DNA from: Scatosoma sp045658805
Lineage (GTDB): Bacteria; Bacillota; Clostridia; Christensenellales; Borkfalkiaceae
DNA: 27,163 nt
Assembly: GCA_045658805.1 (NCBI GenBank)
Contig: JAZOVQ010000014.1
Location: 1-27,163, forward strand
Direction of reading: 5' to 3'
Below, piece after piece: positions 7,315-15,845 of this stretch. Positions within the stretch are counted from its first letter, which is position 1, and each line of letters opens with the position of its first letter. Under the pieces are notes generated by a model, which saw nothing but the letters and a program-made list of their open reading frames with translations, was not told the DNA's origin and did no database searches. The position numbers and the translations under genes were made by a program.

Positions 7315-9138
7315 TTATTTTTCAGCTTTTACGAATTCGTATGCAGGGTTGGTGCAGGTTACGGTGTAATACGTATAGGTCCAAGTGTAGCTGTCGGTCG
7401 AACCGTTCTTTCTACCAAGGCAGAATACGTTGTACGTCGTATGACCATCGTTTGCAGAGTATTCGCCAACGGAAGCAGCAGAGTCATAACCGCTGAAGCC
7501 AGGGTCGGTAACGTTAGCCAAGAAGTTTACGGAGTAGGTCGTCGTAGATTCATAAGTCCAGCTGCCATAGCTGTTGTAGTAGGAATTCCAATCAACGTAC
7601 TTGGTGATAACGTAATCATCATACATACCAACATATTCGGTATAATCATAATGATTGTTGTTTTGTTCGGCGGGATTGTTTGCCCAAGAAGTGATGCTTC
7701 TTTCGCCGCCGTTTACGCTGTAAGCATAGAGGTAAACGGTGTCGGAGTTACGGCTTCTGGTCTTATACCAAAGGTTACCATCATTGGTGGTACCATATTC
7801 GGTTACGTAGTTAACAGTGTTCGTTCTATCAAACTTTTCGTTGTAGATGTACAACGTATCGTTGATCTTGAGCGTCATACCGCCGTTGAATTCGCAACCG
7901 CCGGAAAGCGAAGCGGTGATATTGGTGTTGAAAGTGTTGATGCATTCTTCACCGTCATAAACGTAAACCATACCGCTCATGTCAGCAACGTACAAATATT
8001 TAGCGGTGCTGTAGCAGGAAACTGCACCAGGAACAAGCGCTTGAATGTCAACGTAAACGCTGCCGCTTTCGTTATACGTTTGAACAAAGGTTTCGCTGAG
8101 CATGTAGTTGTCGTCGATAGAGGATACTGCCAATGTTACAAATTCGGGAGCGCAATCGCCAACTTCTTCAACAACGAAATCCAAATCTTCTTCTACGAAT
8201 TCAGGTTTTTCTTTCTGTTCAGCATAATCGCTAAGGTCGTAGGAGTAGGTATCGAAATCGTACTTTCTGCCATCTTTGGAGTAATCGTATTTGTCGCTAT
8301 CTTCGGGAAGTTCGTATTTCGTTTGGAAGAAGATCTTATCGCCTACGTTCCAAATATTGGTATAAGATGCTTCAATAGAAACGTTCGCAAGACGAGCAAC
8401 GTCGATCGAATAGAGATATTCAGCGTTGGATTTTTGGAAAAGGCTGTAAACTTGATTGCCGTCGTTTACAACGTAATAGTTGCTGGTTTCAAGGTCAACT
8501 TCAGCGCCTTCCTTCAAGATGCGGTTGAAAGGATCGCTTTCCGTCTTAACGTTTCCGTTATAATCGGTGTAGGTATATCTGTTGCCGTCTTCAATGAACA
8601 TACCATCTTGAACGGTGCCATAGAGGCTGGAGTTGATCGTGCTAGAAGGCGTGTACAACGTGTAATAGGTAGACGAATTATAATTATACTCGTTGGTGTA
8701 TGCGGAATAGAACAAGCCGTTGGAAATGTTACGGATTGCATCGCTGGACGAAACACCCGTGAATTGGTTGCTTGCCAAATCGAACAATTTGTAGTTCGTA
8801 TTGGTGGTGCCATTGTTTTCGTAATAGCTACGGGAATCGTAGTTAAGGGTGTCGTGTTTAATAACAAGCGTACCTGCAGAGTCAGAAGCGCTTACACTGT
8901 AGTTTTGTTCGTTTCGCGTGGTATACGTATCTGTATACGAGCTACCAGGGGTAGGATAATAAATACCGCGGTAGTAGGTCTTCGAACCTTCAAAGTTTAA
9001 CTTCGTTACGGTTGCGGAATAGGAACCTTTAGCGGTTTGAAGCAAAACGTCGGTGTTGCTTTCAGTACATGCTGTCATCGAGAACGCCATGCTGGCAAGC
9101 AAAGCCGCCGCGGTAACAACGGATAATTTTTTCTTCAT
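7315..9138 (-). CDS. Large Tyr/Asn/Thr/Ser-rich lipoprotein of unknown function
   Basis: The 607-aa product has a lipoprotein signal peptide ending in SMTAC with Cys24 lipidated, so it should be anchored on the outer face of the membrane. The body is strikingly rich in Tyr, Asn, Thr and Ser and poor in Lys/Arg clusters, with alternating strand-like segments such as KYLYVADMSGMVYVYDGEECINTF and DTLYIYNEKFDRTNTVNYV. This suggests a beta-propeller or other all-beta surface protein; no catalytic motif is recognised. An acidic stretch near the middle (EQKEKPEFVEEDLDFVVEEVGD) may be a linker. GGAGG lies 7 nt before the ATG. The perfect consensus promoter and strong terminator suggest high, monocistronic expression. 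Function is unknown. Confidence 0.88.
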   Translation of the reverse strand: MKKKLSVVTAAALLASMAFSMTACTESNTDVLLQTAKGSYSATVTKLNFEGSKTYYRGIYYPTPGSSYTDTYTTRNEQNYSVSASDSAGTLVIKHDTLNYDSRSYYENNGTTNTNYKLFDLASNQFTGVSSSDAIRNISNGLFYSAYTNEYNYNSSTYYTLYTPSSTINSSLYGTVQDGMFIEDGNRYTYTDYNGNVKTESDPFNRILKEGAEVDLETSNYYVVNDGNQVYSLFQKSNAEYLYSIDVARLANVSIEASYTNIWNVGDKIFFQTKYELPEDSDKYDYSKDGRKYDFDTYSYDLSDYAEQKEKPEFVEEDLDFVVEEVGDCAPEFVTLAVSSIDDNYMLSETFVQTYNESGSVYVDIQALVPGAVSCYSTAKYLYVADMSGMVYVYDGEECINTFNTNITASLSGGCEFNGGMTLKINDTLYIYNEKFDRTNTVNYVTEYGTTNDGNLWYKTRSRNSDTVYLYAYSVNGGERSITSWANNPAEQNNNHYDYTEYVGMYDDYVITKYVDWNSYYNSYGSWTYESTTTYSVNFLANVTDPGFSGYDSAASVGEYSANDGHTTYNVFCLGRKNGSTDSYTWTYTYYTVTCTNPAYEFVKAEK

Positions 9139-9204
9139 GTGAAACCTCCGAGAAATGTTTATTTAGGTGAGCCTATATATCATTATAATATTGCTCATGC
9201 GTGT

Positions 9205-9233
9205 ATTATACCCCTCTTTTTCGTGTTTGTCAA
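9205..9233 (-). promoter_or_regulatory. Perfect consensus sigma-A promoter of the large lipoprotein gene
   Basis: On the minus strand, TTGACA (9233-9228), a 17-bp spacer and TATAAT (9210-9205) match consensus at every position. Transcription should start near 9198, giving a leader of about 60 nt. Confidence 0.9.
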
Positions 9234-9288
9234 GGGCTTTTTGAAAAATAATATACAAAAAAGGGTAAAATTTAACAAATAAATGTAA

Positions 9289-9313
9289 AAACCGCAGGTT
9301 TTTCCTACGGTTT
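9289..9313 (-). terminator. Probable terminator of mnmA
   Basis: AAACCGCAGG (9289-9298) and CCTACGGTTT (9304-9313) form a 10-bp stem with one mismatch and a 5-nt loop. It lies 33 bp after the mnmA stop; the minus-strand flank is T-rich. Confidence 0.65.
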
Positions 9314-9345
9314 CGAGAATTTCATATAATAAAACGGAAACGAAA

Positions 9346-10431
9346 TTAATATTCCGCGCTTTCGATAACGCCGCCGCCAAGACAGTTGATTCCGTCATAC
9401 AAAACAGCGTATTGACCTTCGGTCACCGCGCGTTGCGGTTCGGCAAAATCAATATGCACGCGCCCGTCTGGACGAATGCAAACGTTCACCTTTTGATCGG
9501 GCTGACGATAGCGGAATTTTGCGGTGCATTCAAATTCCGTCTTTTTAGGAAGGGTGGGGATCCAATTGAAGCCCGACACTTCACAGGATTTTGAATAGAG
9601 CGGGGATTCGTCGCCGTGGGAAACGTAAAGGACGTTGTTGATAAGGTCCTTTTTCACCACGAACCATCTGCCGCCTTCTTCCTCGCCTTTGATACCGCCG
9701 AGATCCAACCCTCTGCGTTGGCCAAGCGTGTAATACATAAGCCCGATATGTTCGCCCACTTGTTTGCCCGAAAGATCCAAAATTTTGCCTTTTGAGGCAG
9801 GCATGTACGAGCTGAGGAATTTTCTAAAGTTTCTTTCACCGATAAAACAAATGCCTGTGCTGTCCTTCTTTTTGGCGGTTGCCAGGCCGTATTTTTCGGC
9901 AATTTCTCTTATTTCCGGTTTCTCCATATCCTGCAAAGGGAACAAAACGTCGGCAAGCTGATTTTGAGAAAGCTGATTTAAAAAGTAGGTTTGGTCCTTG
10001 TTTTGATCCTTTGCTTTTTGTAAATAATGCACGCCGTTTTCGTGAGAAATTTTGCAATAATGCCCCGTTGCGATATAATCCGCGCCCAGCTTTTTCGCTT
10101 CCTGCAGGAAGGGACCGAACTTAATTTCGCGGTTACACAAAACGTCGGGGTTAGGCGTTCTGCCAGCCTTATATTCCGCGAGGAAATAGGAGAATACGCG
10201 GTCCATATATTCCTTGGCGAAATTGACGGTGTAATAGGGAATATCAAGCACCGAACACACACGGCGCACGTCGGCGTAATCGTCCTCGGCGGTACAACAG
10301 CCGTTTTCGTCGTTTTCTTCCCAGTTGAGCATAAACAGCCCGATAACGTTGTAACCTTGTTGTTTTAAAAGCAAAGCAGCAACGGAACTATCCACGCCTC
10401 CGCTCATACCAACGACAACCGTTTTCGACAT
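9346..10431 (-). CDS. mnmA: tRNA-specific 2-thiouridylase MnmA
   Basis: MnmA places sulfur on U34 of tRNA-Lys, tRNA-Glu and tRNA-Gln in the cytoplasm, activating the base with ATP and taking sulfur from a cysteine desulfurase relay. The 361-aa length is normal. The PP-loop ATP site is SGGVDSS (10-16). The two catalytic cysteines are visible: Cys99 in NPDVLC and Cys195 in GICFIGERNF. Other family landmarks are GLFMLNW, DYIATGHY, KDQNKDQTYFL and HIGLMYYTLGQRRGL. GAGGTG precedes the ATG at 10431. It has its own promoter and is divergent from tRNA-Arg; no desulfurase gene is adjacent. Confidence 0.97.
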   Translation of the reverse strand: MSKTVVVGMSGGVDSSVAALLLKQQGYNVIGLFMLNWEENDENGCCTAEDDYADVRRVCSVLDIPYYTVNFAKEYMDRVFSYFLAEYKAGRTPNPDVLCNREIKFGPFLQEAKKLGADYIATGHYCKISHENGVHYLQKAKDQNKDQTYFLNQLSQNQLADVLFPLQDMEKPEIREIAEKYGLATAKKKDSTGICFIGERNFRKFLSSYMPASKGKILDLSGKQVGEHIGLMYYTLGQRRGLDLGGIKGEEEGGRWFVVKKDLINNVLYVSHGDESPLYSKSCEVSGFNWIPTLPKKTEFECTAKFRYRQPDQKVNVCIRPDGRVHIDFAEPQRAVTEGQYAVLYDGINCLGGGVIESAEY

Positions 10432-10484
10432 AAATCACACCTCGCAAAAGCAAATAGGGGAAAAAATTTCCTCAATTTGAAAAT

Positions 10485-10513
10485 AGTATACCATAAATGC
10501 TTGCAAAATCCAA
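10485..10513 (-). promoter_or_regulatory. Promoter of mnmA (extended -10)
   Basis: On the minus strand, TTGGAT (10513-10508), a 17-bp spacer, an extended TGG and TATACT (10490-10485). It overlaps a weaker plus-strand candidate for tRNA-Arg (TTGCAA at 10501, TAAAAT at 10525, 18-bp spacer). Confidence 0.7.
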
Positions 10514-10563
10514 GCGAAAAATAGTAAAATATAAAAAATTGCTTCGGCGTAAATGCAATCAAC

Positions 10564-10640
10564 GTACTCGTAGTGTAACTGGATAACATTACGGCCTCCG
10601 ACGCCGTCGAGTCTGAGTTCGAACCTCAGCGGGTACACCA
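10564..10640 (+). tRNA. tRNA-Arg (anticodon CCG)
   Basis: A full cloverleaf can be drawn: acceptor GTACTCG with CGGGTAC (one G-T pair), D stem GTGT/ACAT, anticodon stem ACGGC/GCCGT with loop CTCCGAC (anticodon CCG, reading CGG), and T arm CTGAG-TTCGAAC-CTCAG. The discriminator is A and CCA is encoded (10638-10640). A terminator follows at 10647. Confidence 0.97.
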
Positions 10641-10646
10641 AAAAAC

Positions 10647-10680
10647 CGACAAGTTTCAACAAGAAACTTGTCGATTTTTA
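10647..10680 (+). terminator. Terminator of tRNA-Arg
   Basis: CGACAAGTTTC (10647-10657) and GAAACTTGTCG (10663-10673) form an 11-bp stem with an AACAA loop, followed by ATTTTTA. Confidence 0.9.
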
Positions 10681-10689
10681 TTCAAGTCG

Positions 10690-10915
10690 AAAGGCTTGGC
10701 ATGTAATCACGGCTTGCCGTGTATGGAATTGCCGTCAGGTGTATGTCATTTCGGCTTGATGCCATGCAATTCTATCGAATTGATTGCATACCGCTTTGCG
10801 GATTACATACACGCAACTGCGTGATTAAACACGAGAGTTCAACTCACCCCTTAAAATTAGGTAGGGGTGTAAATTGTCCACTCTTCACAAAAGCCACCTT
10901 TTCAGGTGGCTTTTT
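10690..10915 (+). repeat. Non-coding element of consecutive small hairpins ending in a terminator
   Basis: No credible gene lies here. Instead there is a run of short perfect inverted repeats. They are CACGGC/GCCGTG (10708-10721, 2-nt loop), CAATTC/GAATTG (10767-10782, 4-nt loop), CCGC/GCGG (10791-10801), CACGCA/TGCGTG (10810-10823, 2-nt loop), CACCCCT/AGGGGTG (10835-10869), and an 11-bp terminator stem AAAAGCCACCT/AGGTGGCTTTT (10889-10914) with a T-tract. Similar spacers (ATGTAAT, GTATG, GCATAC, ATTACATAC) separate the hairpins. It looks like one modular unit, either an interspersed mobile repeat or a structured RNA. The final hairpin may also serve the convergent gene ending at 10945. Confidence 0.6.
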
Positions 10916-10944
10916 GCATTTTTGTATTGCTTGATTTTTATCTA

Positions 10945-12384
10945 TTACTTTGCGCACAAAGGAACGATAAATTTCCCTTCGCCTGCTTTCATTTGCACGG
11001 TACATTCGCCGTTTTTCGCTTTAAGAACAACGGGAGTACCGTCAAAGCCTTCGCCGCCGTATACGGCAAGGTGCGTAGCGCCCTCTTTCAAGCGAACGGT
11101 TGCTTCGCAAACGTCGTTCACGCTTTCATAAGCGTAATTGACAAGCGTATACGCTTCGTCCGCCTCCCTTTCAAAACACCCGACTAGACAGCTGCCTGCC
11201 GTCGTCACGTTTTCCACGTATTTTCTATCCGAGAAGTCCGCTTGATTTCGCAACACCGTCAATTCCGAGCGGAAATAGGGGGAAGTTTCGTCCTGCGTAT
11301 AGACGGGCATACAGCGCACGAAACGGTACGCCTTAAACGCCGAAGCAAACGCCTGCAGCTCGGCGTTGATTTCCTTTACGTAATTATATAAATGCGTGGG
11401 TTGGTTGTTCTCGTCCACCAAGCACGCGGTATACTTGGGGTCGGATAAGCCGTTTTCCGCGCTGTAACTGCCGGGGATGGAATAGCAAAAATAAGTAAAC
11501 CTCGTGCCGCCGTAGCAAAGCCCAACGTACAATTGCAAACGCATATCAATTTCGGAGAGGGAGTCCATAAACTCGTTGTTTTCCGCCGATTGGATATAAA
11601 AATGCGTCGTTGCGTTGTATTTTACCGACATAGTTGCAATTTTTTCATAGCAATCCAGCCATTCCGCTTCGGGTTGCGTGAAGCCGTCGCGCTTGTCCGC
11701 ATATTTATGGAAAGGATAATAATCCACGGAAACAAGAGGATTTTCAGAGAAGTTCTCCAAAACGTTTTGCGCGTACGTTTGCAAATACGTATTATAATCC
11801 AGCGTTGCCAACGACGTAACCGACGCTGTCGTAGGGAATAAATTAATCATAAACGGCAAATCGCCGTACGTCGATTTATAATCGGCTACGCGCGAGGGGG
11901 TGCAATAATTGGGAATGGTAATGTTGCTTGGTTCGTCTGCGACGTGCATTCCGACGATAATATCCCGATATTCCTCATAGCTTTCTCTGGTCGAATAAGG
12001 GGTGTCGCCCGTATCAAACCACGCGCCGTTGTCTTCCAAAACGGCATACAAGCCCATTTTTTTACACAAGTCCAGCGTTTGTTTTGTCAAATCCGAGCCT
12101 AAATAATAGCGGTTGGCGGACATAACGGGATCGGTGGGCGACCACGCTTCCGCATCGGAAACGTCTCGGGAATGGTTGGTGAGCTGTACGGTGTTCAAAT
12201 TACAATTTTTATAGGTCGTAAAGCTTTCCTCGGTAATTTCGTACGGCGCCCAAAAACTGGATAAAATAAATTGATCGTCCGCGTAGGTGTGCGGAGTGGG
12301 ATCGGGCGCAGTGCAGGCGGTAAGCGAGCTGGTCAGCAGCGCGCTTGCGCACAATAAAACGGAGAGGGGTTTCTTGAGTTTCAT
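10945..12384 (-). CDS. Lipoprotein resembling clan GH-A glycoside hydrolases
   Basis: The 479-aa product has a lipobox LTAC with Cys24 and should be anchored outside the cell. The remainder reads like a TIM-barrel glycoside hydrolase: an early strand LNTVQLTNH, then IVGMHVADEPSN, where the Asp-Glu-Pro recalls the acid/base strand of clan GH-A, then PLVSVDYYPFHKYA, THFYIQSAENNEF and LYVGLCYGGTRFTYFCYS, closing with a small beta domain (HLAVYGGEGFDG, GEGKFIVPL). The same order of motifs recurs in the interrupted gene at 20229-22691, so the two are paralogues. ATG exists at both 12390 and 12384; GGAGG (12395-12391) touches the first, so 12384 with a 6-nt spacing is chosen. It lies 83 bp downstream of glyQS behind a hairpin and has no clear promoter. 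Substrate unknown. Confidence 0.75.
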   Translation of the reverse strand: MKLKKPLSVLLCASALLTSSLTACTAPDPTPHTYADDQFILSSFWAPYEITEESFTTYKNCNLNTVQLTNHSRDVSDAEAWSPTDPVMSANRYYLGSDLTKQTLDLCKKMGLYAVLEDNGAWFDTGDTPYSTRESYEEYRDIIVGMHVADEPSNITIPNYCTPSRVADYKSTYGDLPFMINLFPTTASVTSLATLDYNTYLQTYAQNVLENFSENPLVSVDYYPFHKYADKRDGFTQPEAEWLDCYEKIATMSVKYNATTHFYIQSAENNEFMDSLSEIDMRLQLYVGLCYGGTRFTYFCYSIPGSYSAENGLSDPKYTACLVDENNQPTHLYNYVKEINAELQAFASAFKAYRFVRCMPVYTQDETSPYFRSELTVLRNQADFSDRKYVENVTTAGSCLVGCFEREADEAYTLVNYAYESVNDVCEATVRLKEGATHLAVYGGEGFDGTPVVLKAKNGECTVQMKAGEGKFIVPLCAK

Positions 12385-12420
12385 AAGCATCCTCCAAAGG
12401 GGATAAAAGTAAAAAACAAA

Positions 12421-12453
12421 GGGGCAGGTATGCGTTGAAACGTATCCGCCCCC
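12421..12453 (-). terminator. GlyRS terminator built from the GGGGCAGGTA repeat
   Basis: Left arm GGGGCAGGTATGCG (12421-12434) and right arm CGTATCCGCCCCC (12441-12453) pair imperfectly. On the minus strand the hairpin is followed by TTTGTTTTTT. It ends glyQS and stands between it and the lipoprotein gene in the same direction. Confidence 0.75.
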
Positions 12454-12467
12454 AAGGTTAGCTATAA

Positions 12468-13868
12468 TTAGAATTCAAGTTTTTCTTCGATATATTTGAT
12501 AGCTTCGTCCACGGAAACACGGATTTGTTCCATGGTATCACGGTCACGAACGGTAACCGTTCCGTTTTCCAACGTATCGAAATCGACGGTTACGCAGAAA
12601 GGCGTACCGATTTCGTCTTGACGGCGGTATCTCTTACCGATAGAACCCGTAAGGTCGTACGTGGTGGGGAATTTCTTCATCATCTTCGCATAAATTTCGT
12701 CCGCTTTTTCCGACAAGCCCTTTTGCAAAGGAAGTACGGCGCACTTGTAAGGTGCAAGCGCGGGGTGCAAACGAAGTACGGTACGGATATCGTTCTTTTC
12801 AGCATCAACCACTTCTTCGTCGTAAGCGTCGGTGAGGAAAGCCAGCACAACTCTATCTGCGCCGAGGGAAGGTTCGATAACATAGGGAACGTATCTTTCG
12901 TTGGTTACGGGATCGGTATAATCAATGGGTTTACCGCATTCTTTCGCGTGTTGAGAAAGGTCGTAATCCGTTCTGTCCGCAATGCCCCAAAGTTCGCCCC
13001 AACCGAATGCGAATTTATATTCGAAGTCCGTCGTTGCTTTGGAATAGAAGCAAAGTTCTTCGGGGGAATGGTCGCGAAGGTGCAAGTTTTCCGCTTTCAT
13101 ACCGAGGGAAAGAAGCCAATCACGGCAGAAATCCTTCCAGTAAGCAAACCATTCGAGATCGGTGCCGGGTTTGCAGAAGAATTCAAGTTCCATTTGTTCA
13201 AATTCACGGGTACGGAAAGTGAAGTTACCGGGGGTAATTTCGTTACGGAAAGATTTACCGATTTGACCGATACCGAAAGGAACGCGAAGTCTGGTTGCGC
13301 GTTGTACGTTAGCGAAGTTTACGAAGATACCTTGCGCCGTTTCGGGACGAAGGTAAACGGTGTTTGCGCTGTCTTCGGTAACGCCTTGGAAAGTTTTGAA
13401 CATCAAATTGAATTTTCTAATAGAGGTGAAATCGGAATTGCCGCAGATAGGGCAAACGATTTTATGTTCGGTAATGAACGCTTCCAAAGCATCGTTATCC
13501 ATAGATTCGACCTTAACGTCCATACCTTTTTTCGCTACGTAATTTTCCACGAGGTTGTCCGCGCGGTGACGAGCCTTACAGGACTTACAGTCCATCAAAG
13601 GATCGGAGAAACCGCCAAGGTGGCCGGAAGCCTGCCAAGTGCGGGTGTTCATCAAAATTGCGCAATCTACGCCCGTGTTGTGGGGATTTTCTTGAATGAA
13701 TTTCTTCCACCAAGCCTTTTTAACGTTGTTTTTAAGTTCAACGCCCAAAGGACCGTAATCCCAAGTGTTCGCCAAACCGCCGTAAATTTCACTGCCGGGG
13801 AAAATGAAGCCTCTGGTTTTGCAAAGGGAAACGAGCTTTTCCATCGTTACCGCTCTCTTGTCTGCCAT
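12468..13868 (-). CDS. glyQS: Glycyl-tRNA synthetase, single-chain alpha2 type
   Basis: This class II synthetase attaches glycine to tRNA-Gly in the cytoplasm. The 466-aa length fits the homodimeric type found in many Gram-positives, archaea and eukaryotes, not the two-subunit bacterial form. Motifs include KTRGFIFPGSEIYGGLANTWDYGPLG at the N-terminus, TVYLRPETAQGIFVNF (motif 2 region), FGIGQIGKSFRNEITPGNFTFRTREFEQMELEFF, VIEPSLGADRVVLAFL (motif 3) and a C-terminal anticodon-binding domain from about residue 370. AAGGAG precedes the ATG. The expected leader is only about 35 nt, too short for a T-box riboswitch. It is divergent from fhs. Confidence 0.97.
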   Translation of the reverse strand: MADKRAVTMEKLVSLCKTRGFIFPGSEIYGGLANTWDYGPLGVELKNNVKKAWWKKFIQENPHNTGVDCAILMNTRTWQASGHLGGFSDPLMDCKSCKARHRADNLVENYVAKKGMDVKVESMDNDALEAFITEHKIVCPICGNSDFTSIRKFNLMFKTFQGVTEDSANTVYLRPETAQGIFVNFANVQRATRLRVPFGIGQIGKSFRNEITPGNFTFRTREFEQMELEFFCKPGTDLEWFAYWKDFCRDWLLSLGMKAENLHLRDHSPEELCFYSKATTDFEYKFAFGWGELWGIADRTDYDLSQHAKECGKPIDYTDPVTNERYVPYVIEPSLGADRVVLAFLTDAYDEEVVDAEKNDIRTVLRLHPALAPYKCAVLPLQKGLSEKADEIYAKMMKKFPTTYDLTGSIGKRYRRQDEIGTPFCVTVDFDTLENGTVTVRDRDTMEQIRVSVDEAIKYIEEKLEF

Positions 13869-13909
13869 AAGAATGTCTCCTTTATGCTCTACAATTTATT
13901 TTCGGATAC

Positions 13910-13939
13910 ATTATACAATGTTTTTTGTTGACAAGTCAA
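13910..13939 (-). promoter_or_regulatory. Promoter of glyQS
   Basis: On the minus strand, TTGACT (13939-13934), an 18-bp spacer and TATAAT (13915-13910). The leader is short and shows no T-box features. Confidence 0.75.
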
Positions 13940-14044
13940 ATCTTTTAACGGCATTTTACGGGCGTTTTTCCGAAATAGGCGGCCTTGTTTTATAAAAAAG
14001 CCTGAATTTGTGAAAAAATTTTTTAAAAAGGCAGGCACGAACAA

Positions 14045-14073
14045 TTCCAATTTGGAAAAATATGTGCTATAAT
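14045..14073 (+). promoter_or_regulatory. Extended -10 promoter of fhs with an overlapping inverted repeat
   Basis: TATAAT (14068-14073) is preceded by the extended element TGC. The -35 position holds only TTCCAA (14045-14050), which is the left arm of TTCCAA-T-TTGGAA (14045-14057), a 6-bp inverted repeat. The repeat could be an operator controlling one-carbon metabolism; this is inference. Confidence 0.55.
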
Positions 14074-14108
14074 GTAAAATATAAAATTTTACGTTATGAG
14101 GAGAAAAT

Positions 14109-15764
14109 ATGCTCTCGGATATCGAAATTGCGGAAAGCGCGAAACTCAACGACATACGCGACGTGGCAAAAACGCTTGGTCTTAGCGAAGCGGATTTGGA
14201 ATTATACGGCAAGTATAAGGCGAAAATTTCTTTGCCTAAGGACGCTAAGAGAAAGGCGAAGCTTATTTTGGTGACGGCGATTAACCCCACTGCTTCGGGC
14301 GAAGGGAAAACGACGGTATCCATCGGGCTTGCCGACGGTTTGTCCAAAATCGGCAAAACGGCTTGCCTTGCCTTGCGTGAGCCTTCTTTGGGCCCCGTAT
14401 TCGGCATTAAGGGCGGCGCGGCAGGCGGCGGCTACGCACAGGTAGTACCCATGTCCGAAATTAATTTGCATTTCACGGGCGATTTGCATGCCATTACGGC
14501 GGCAAACAATTTGCTTTGCGCGTTAATGGACAACCATATCTTCCGCGGTAACGAATTGAAAATTGACACCGATAATATTTATTTCCACCGCTGTATGGAT
14601 ATGAACGACAGACAGCTTATCAACCTCCGTATCGGCGGTAAGGGCAGAGGGGTGGACAGAGAGGACCATTTCGACATTACGGCGGCAAGCGAAGTAATGG
14701 CGGGTTTGTGCCTTGCAACGGACATTGAAGATTTGAAAAAACGCCTCGGTAACATTATCGTAGGCTTGAATACGGACGGCGATTACGTCCGCGCAAAGGA
14801 TATTCCCGGCGCGGTTGGTTCTATGGCGGTTTTGCTCCGCGAAGCAATGAAACCCAACCTTGTACAAACGTTGGAACATACCCCTGCTATTATTCACGGC
14901 GGACCTTTCGCAAACATTGCGCACGGCTGTAACAGCGTGCAGGCAACCTATGCGGCAATGAGTCTTGCCGATTATGCGGTTACCGAAGCAGGTTTCGGTG
15001 CGGATTTAGGCGCGGAAAAATTCCTCGACACAAAGTGTCGCGCGGCAGGTATCGAACCCGATTGCGTAGTAATTGTAGCGACGGTAAAGGCATTGAAATT
15101 GCATGGCGGTGCGCAAAAGGAAACGCTTTCCGAAGAAAACTTGGAAGCTTTGGAAAAGGGTATGCCCAACCTTTTGAAGCATATTGAAAACATTAAAAAC
15201 GTATACAAAAAACCCGTTGTCGTAGCTATGAACCGTTTCTTTACGGACACGCAAGCGGAAACGGATTTCGTAATTGAAGCCGTAGGCAAAGCAGGCGCGA
15301 AAGCGGTGTTCACCGATGTATTCTTAAAGGGCGGCGAAGGCGGCAAAGAGCTTGCCCAAGCGGTTGTAGACGCGTGTGAAATTCCCTCTAAAATGGAATA
15401 CGCTTACGAATTGACGGACGGCGTTTGTGAAAAAATTGAAAAGGTAGCCAAGCGCATTTACGGCGCGGACGGAGTGGATTTCTCCGAGGAAGCCTTGGCG
15501 AAGATTAAGACGATTGAAGAAAAAGGCTGCGGCAATTTGCCCGTTATCGTTGCGAAAACGCAATATTCGCTTTCGGACAATGCGGAGCTTCTCGGCAGAC
15601 CTACGGGCTTCAGAGTGACGGTACGCGATATCGTTTTGAAGGGCGGCGCAGGGTTTATCGTTGCCATTTCGGGTAAAATTATGTTGATGCCTGGTTTGGG
15701 TGCGCATCCTGCGGCGGAAAAAATTGATTTGCTTGCGGACGGCACCATCGTCGGCTTGTCTTAA
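14109..15764 (+). CDS. fhs: Formate-tetrahydrofolate ligase
   Basis: The enzyme joins formate to tetrahydrofolate with ATP to give 10-formyl-THF, feeding purine synthesis and, in acetogens, the methyl branch of the Wood-Ljungdahl pathway. The 551-aa length is typical. The ATP loop is NPTASGEGKTT (59-69). Other landmarks are LREPSLGPVFGIKGGAAGGGYAQV, DLHAITAANNLL, FDITAASEVMA, TLEHTPAIIHGGPFANIAHGCNS, EAGFGADLGAEKF and the C-terminal MLMPGLGAHPAAEKIDL. GAGGAG sits just before the ATG. It is followed by glnS after 81 bp with no terminator visible, so the two are probably co-transcribed. No acetogenesis genes are present nearby, so a plain folate role is the safer reading. Confidence 0.97.
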   Translation: MLSDIEIAESAKLNDIRDVAKTLGLSEADLELYGKYKAKISLPKDAKRKAKLILVTAINPTASGEGKTTVSIGLADGLSKIGKTACLALREPSLGPVFGIKGGAAGGGYAQVVPMSEINLHFTGDLHAITAANNLLCALMDNHIFRGNELKIDTDNIYFHRCMDMNDRQLINLRIGGKGRGVDREDHFDITAASEVMAGLCLATDIEDLKKRLGNIIVGLNTDGDYVRAKDIPGAVGSMAVLLREAMKPNLVQTLEHTPAIIHGGPFANIAHGCNSVQATYAAMSLADYAVTEAGFGADLGAEKFLDTKCRAAGIEPDCVVIVATVKALKLHGGAQKETLSEENLEALEKGMPNLLKHIENIKNVYKKPVVVAMNRFFTDTQAETDFVIEAVGKAGAKAVFTDVFLKGGEGGKELAQAVVDACEIPSKMEYAYELTDGVCEKIEKVAKRIYGADGVDFSEEALAKIKTIEEKGCGNLPVIVAKTQYSLSDNAELLGRPTGFRVTVRDIVLKGGAGFIVAISGKIMLMPGLGAHPAAEKIDLLADGTIVGLS

Positions 15765-15845
15765 GGAACCACAGCGCAAACAGCGAAACGGCGTAAACAG
15801 CGCACTATAACAAAGCAATCTTAAAGTAAGAGAGAAAATATAGAA

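Noticed and set aside
7294..9000. 568-aa open frame on the plus strand
   Set aside because: Antisense to the large lipoprotein gene, which has a signal peptide, promoter, ribosome binding site and terminator; the antisense frame is Val/Ile-rich without motifs.
10690..10915. CRISPR array
   Set aside because: The repeats are different small palindromes at irregular spacing, not one identical direct repeat with unique spacers, and no cas gene is present.
12525..13931. 468-aa open frame opposite glyQS
   Set aside because: GlyRS motifs are clear on the minus strand; the plus-strand frame has no ribosome binding site or domain.
13869..14108. T-box or THF riboswitch in the glyQS/fhs divergent region
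   Set aside because: Predicted leaders are only about 30-35 nt on each side, too short for either riboswitch, and no T-box or THF core is seen.
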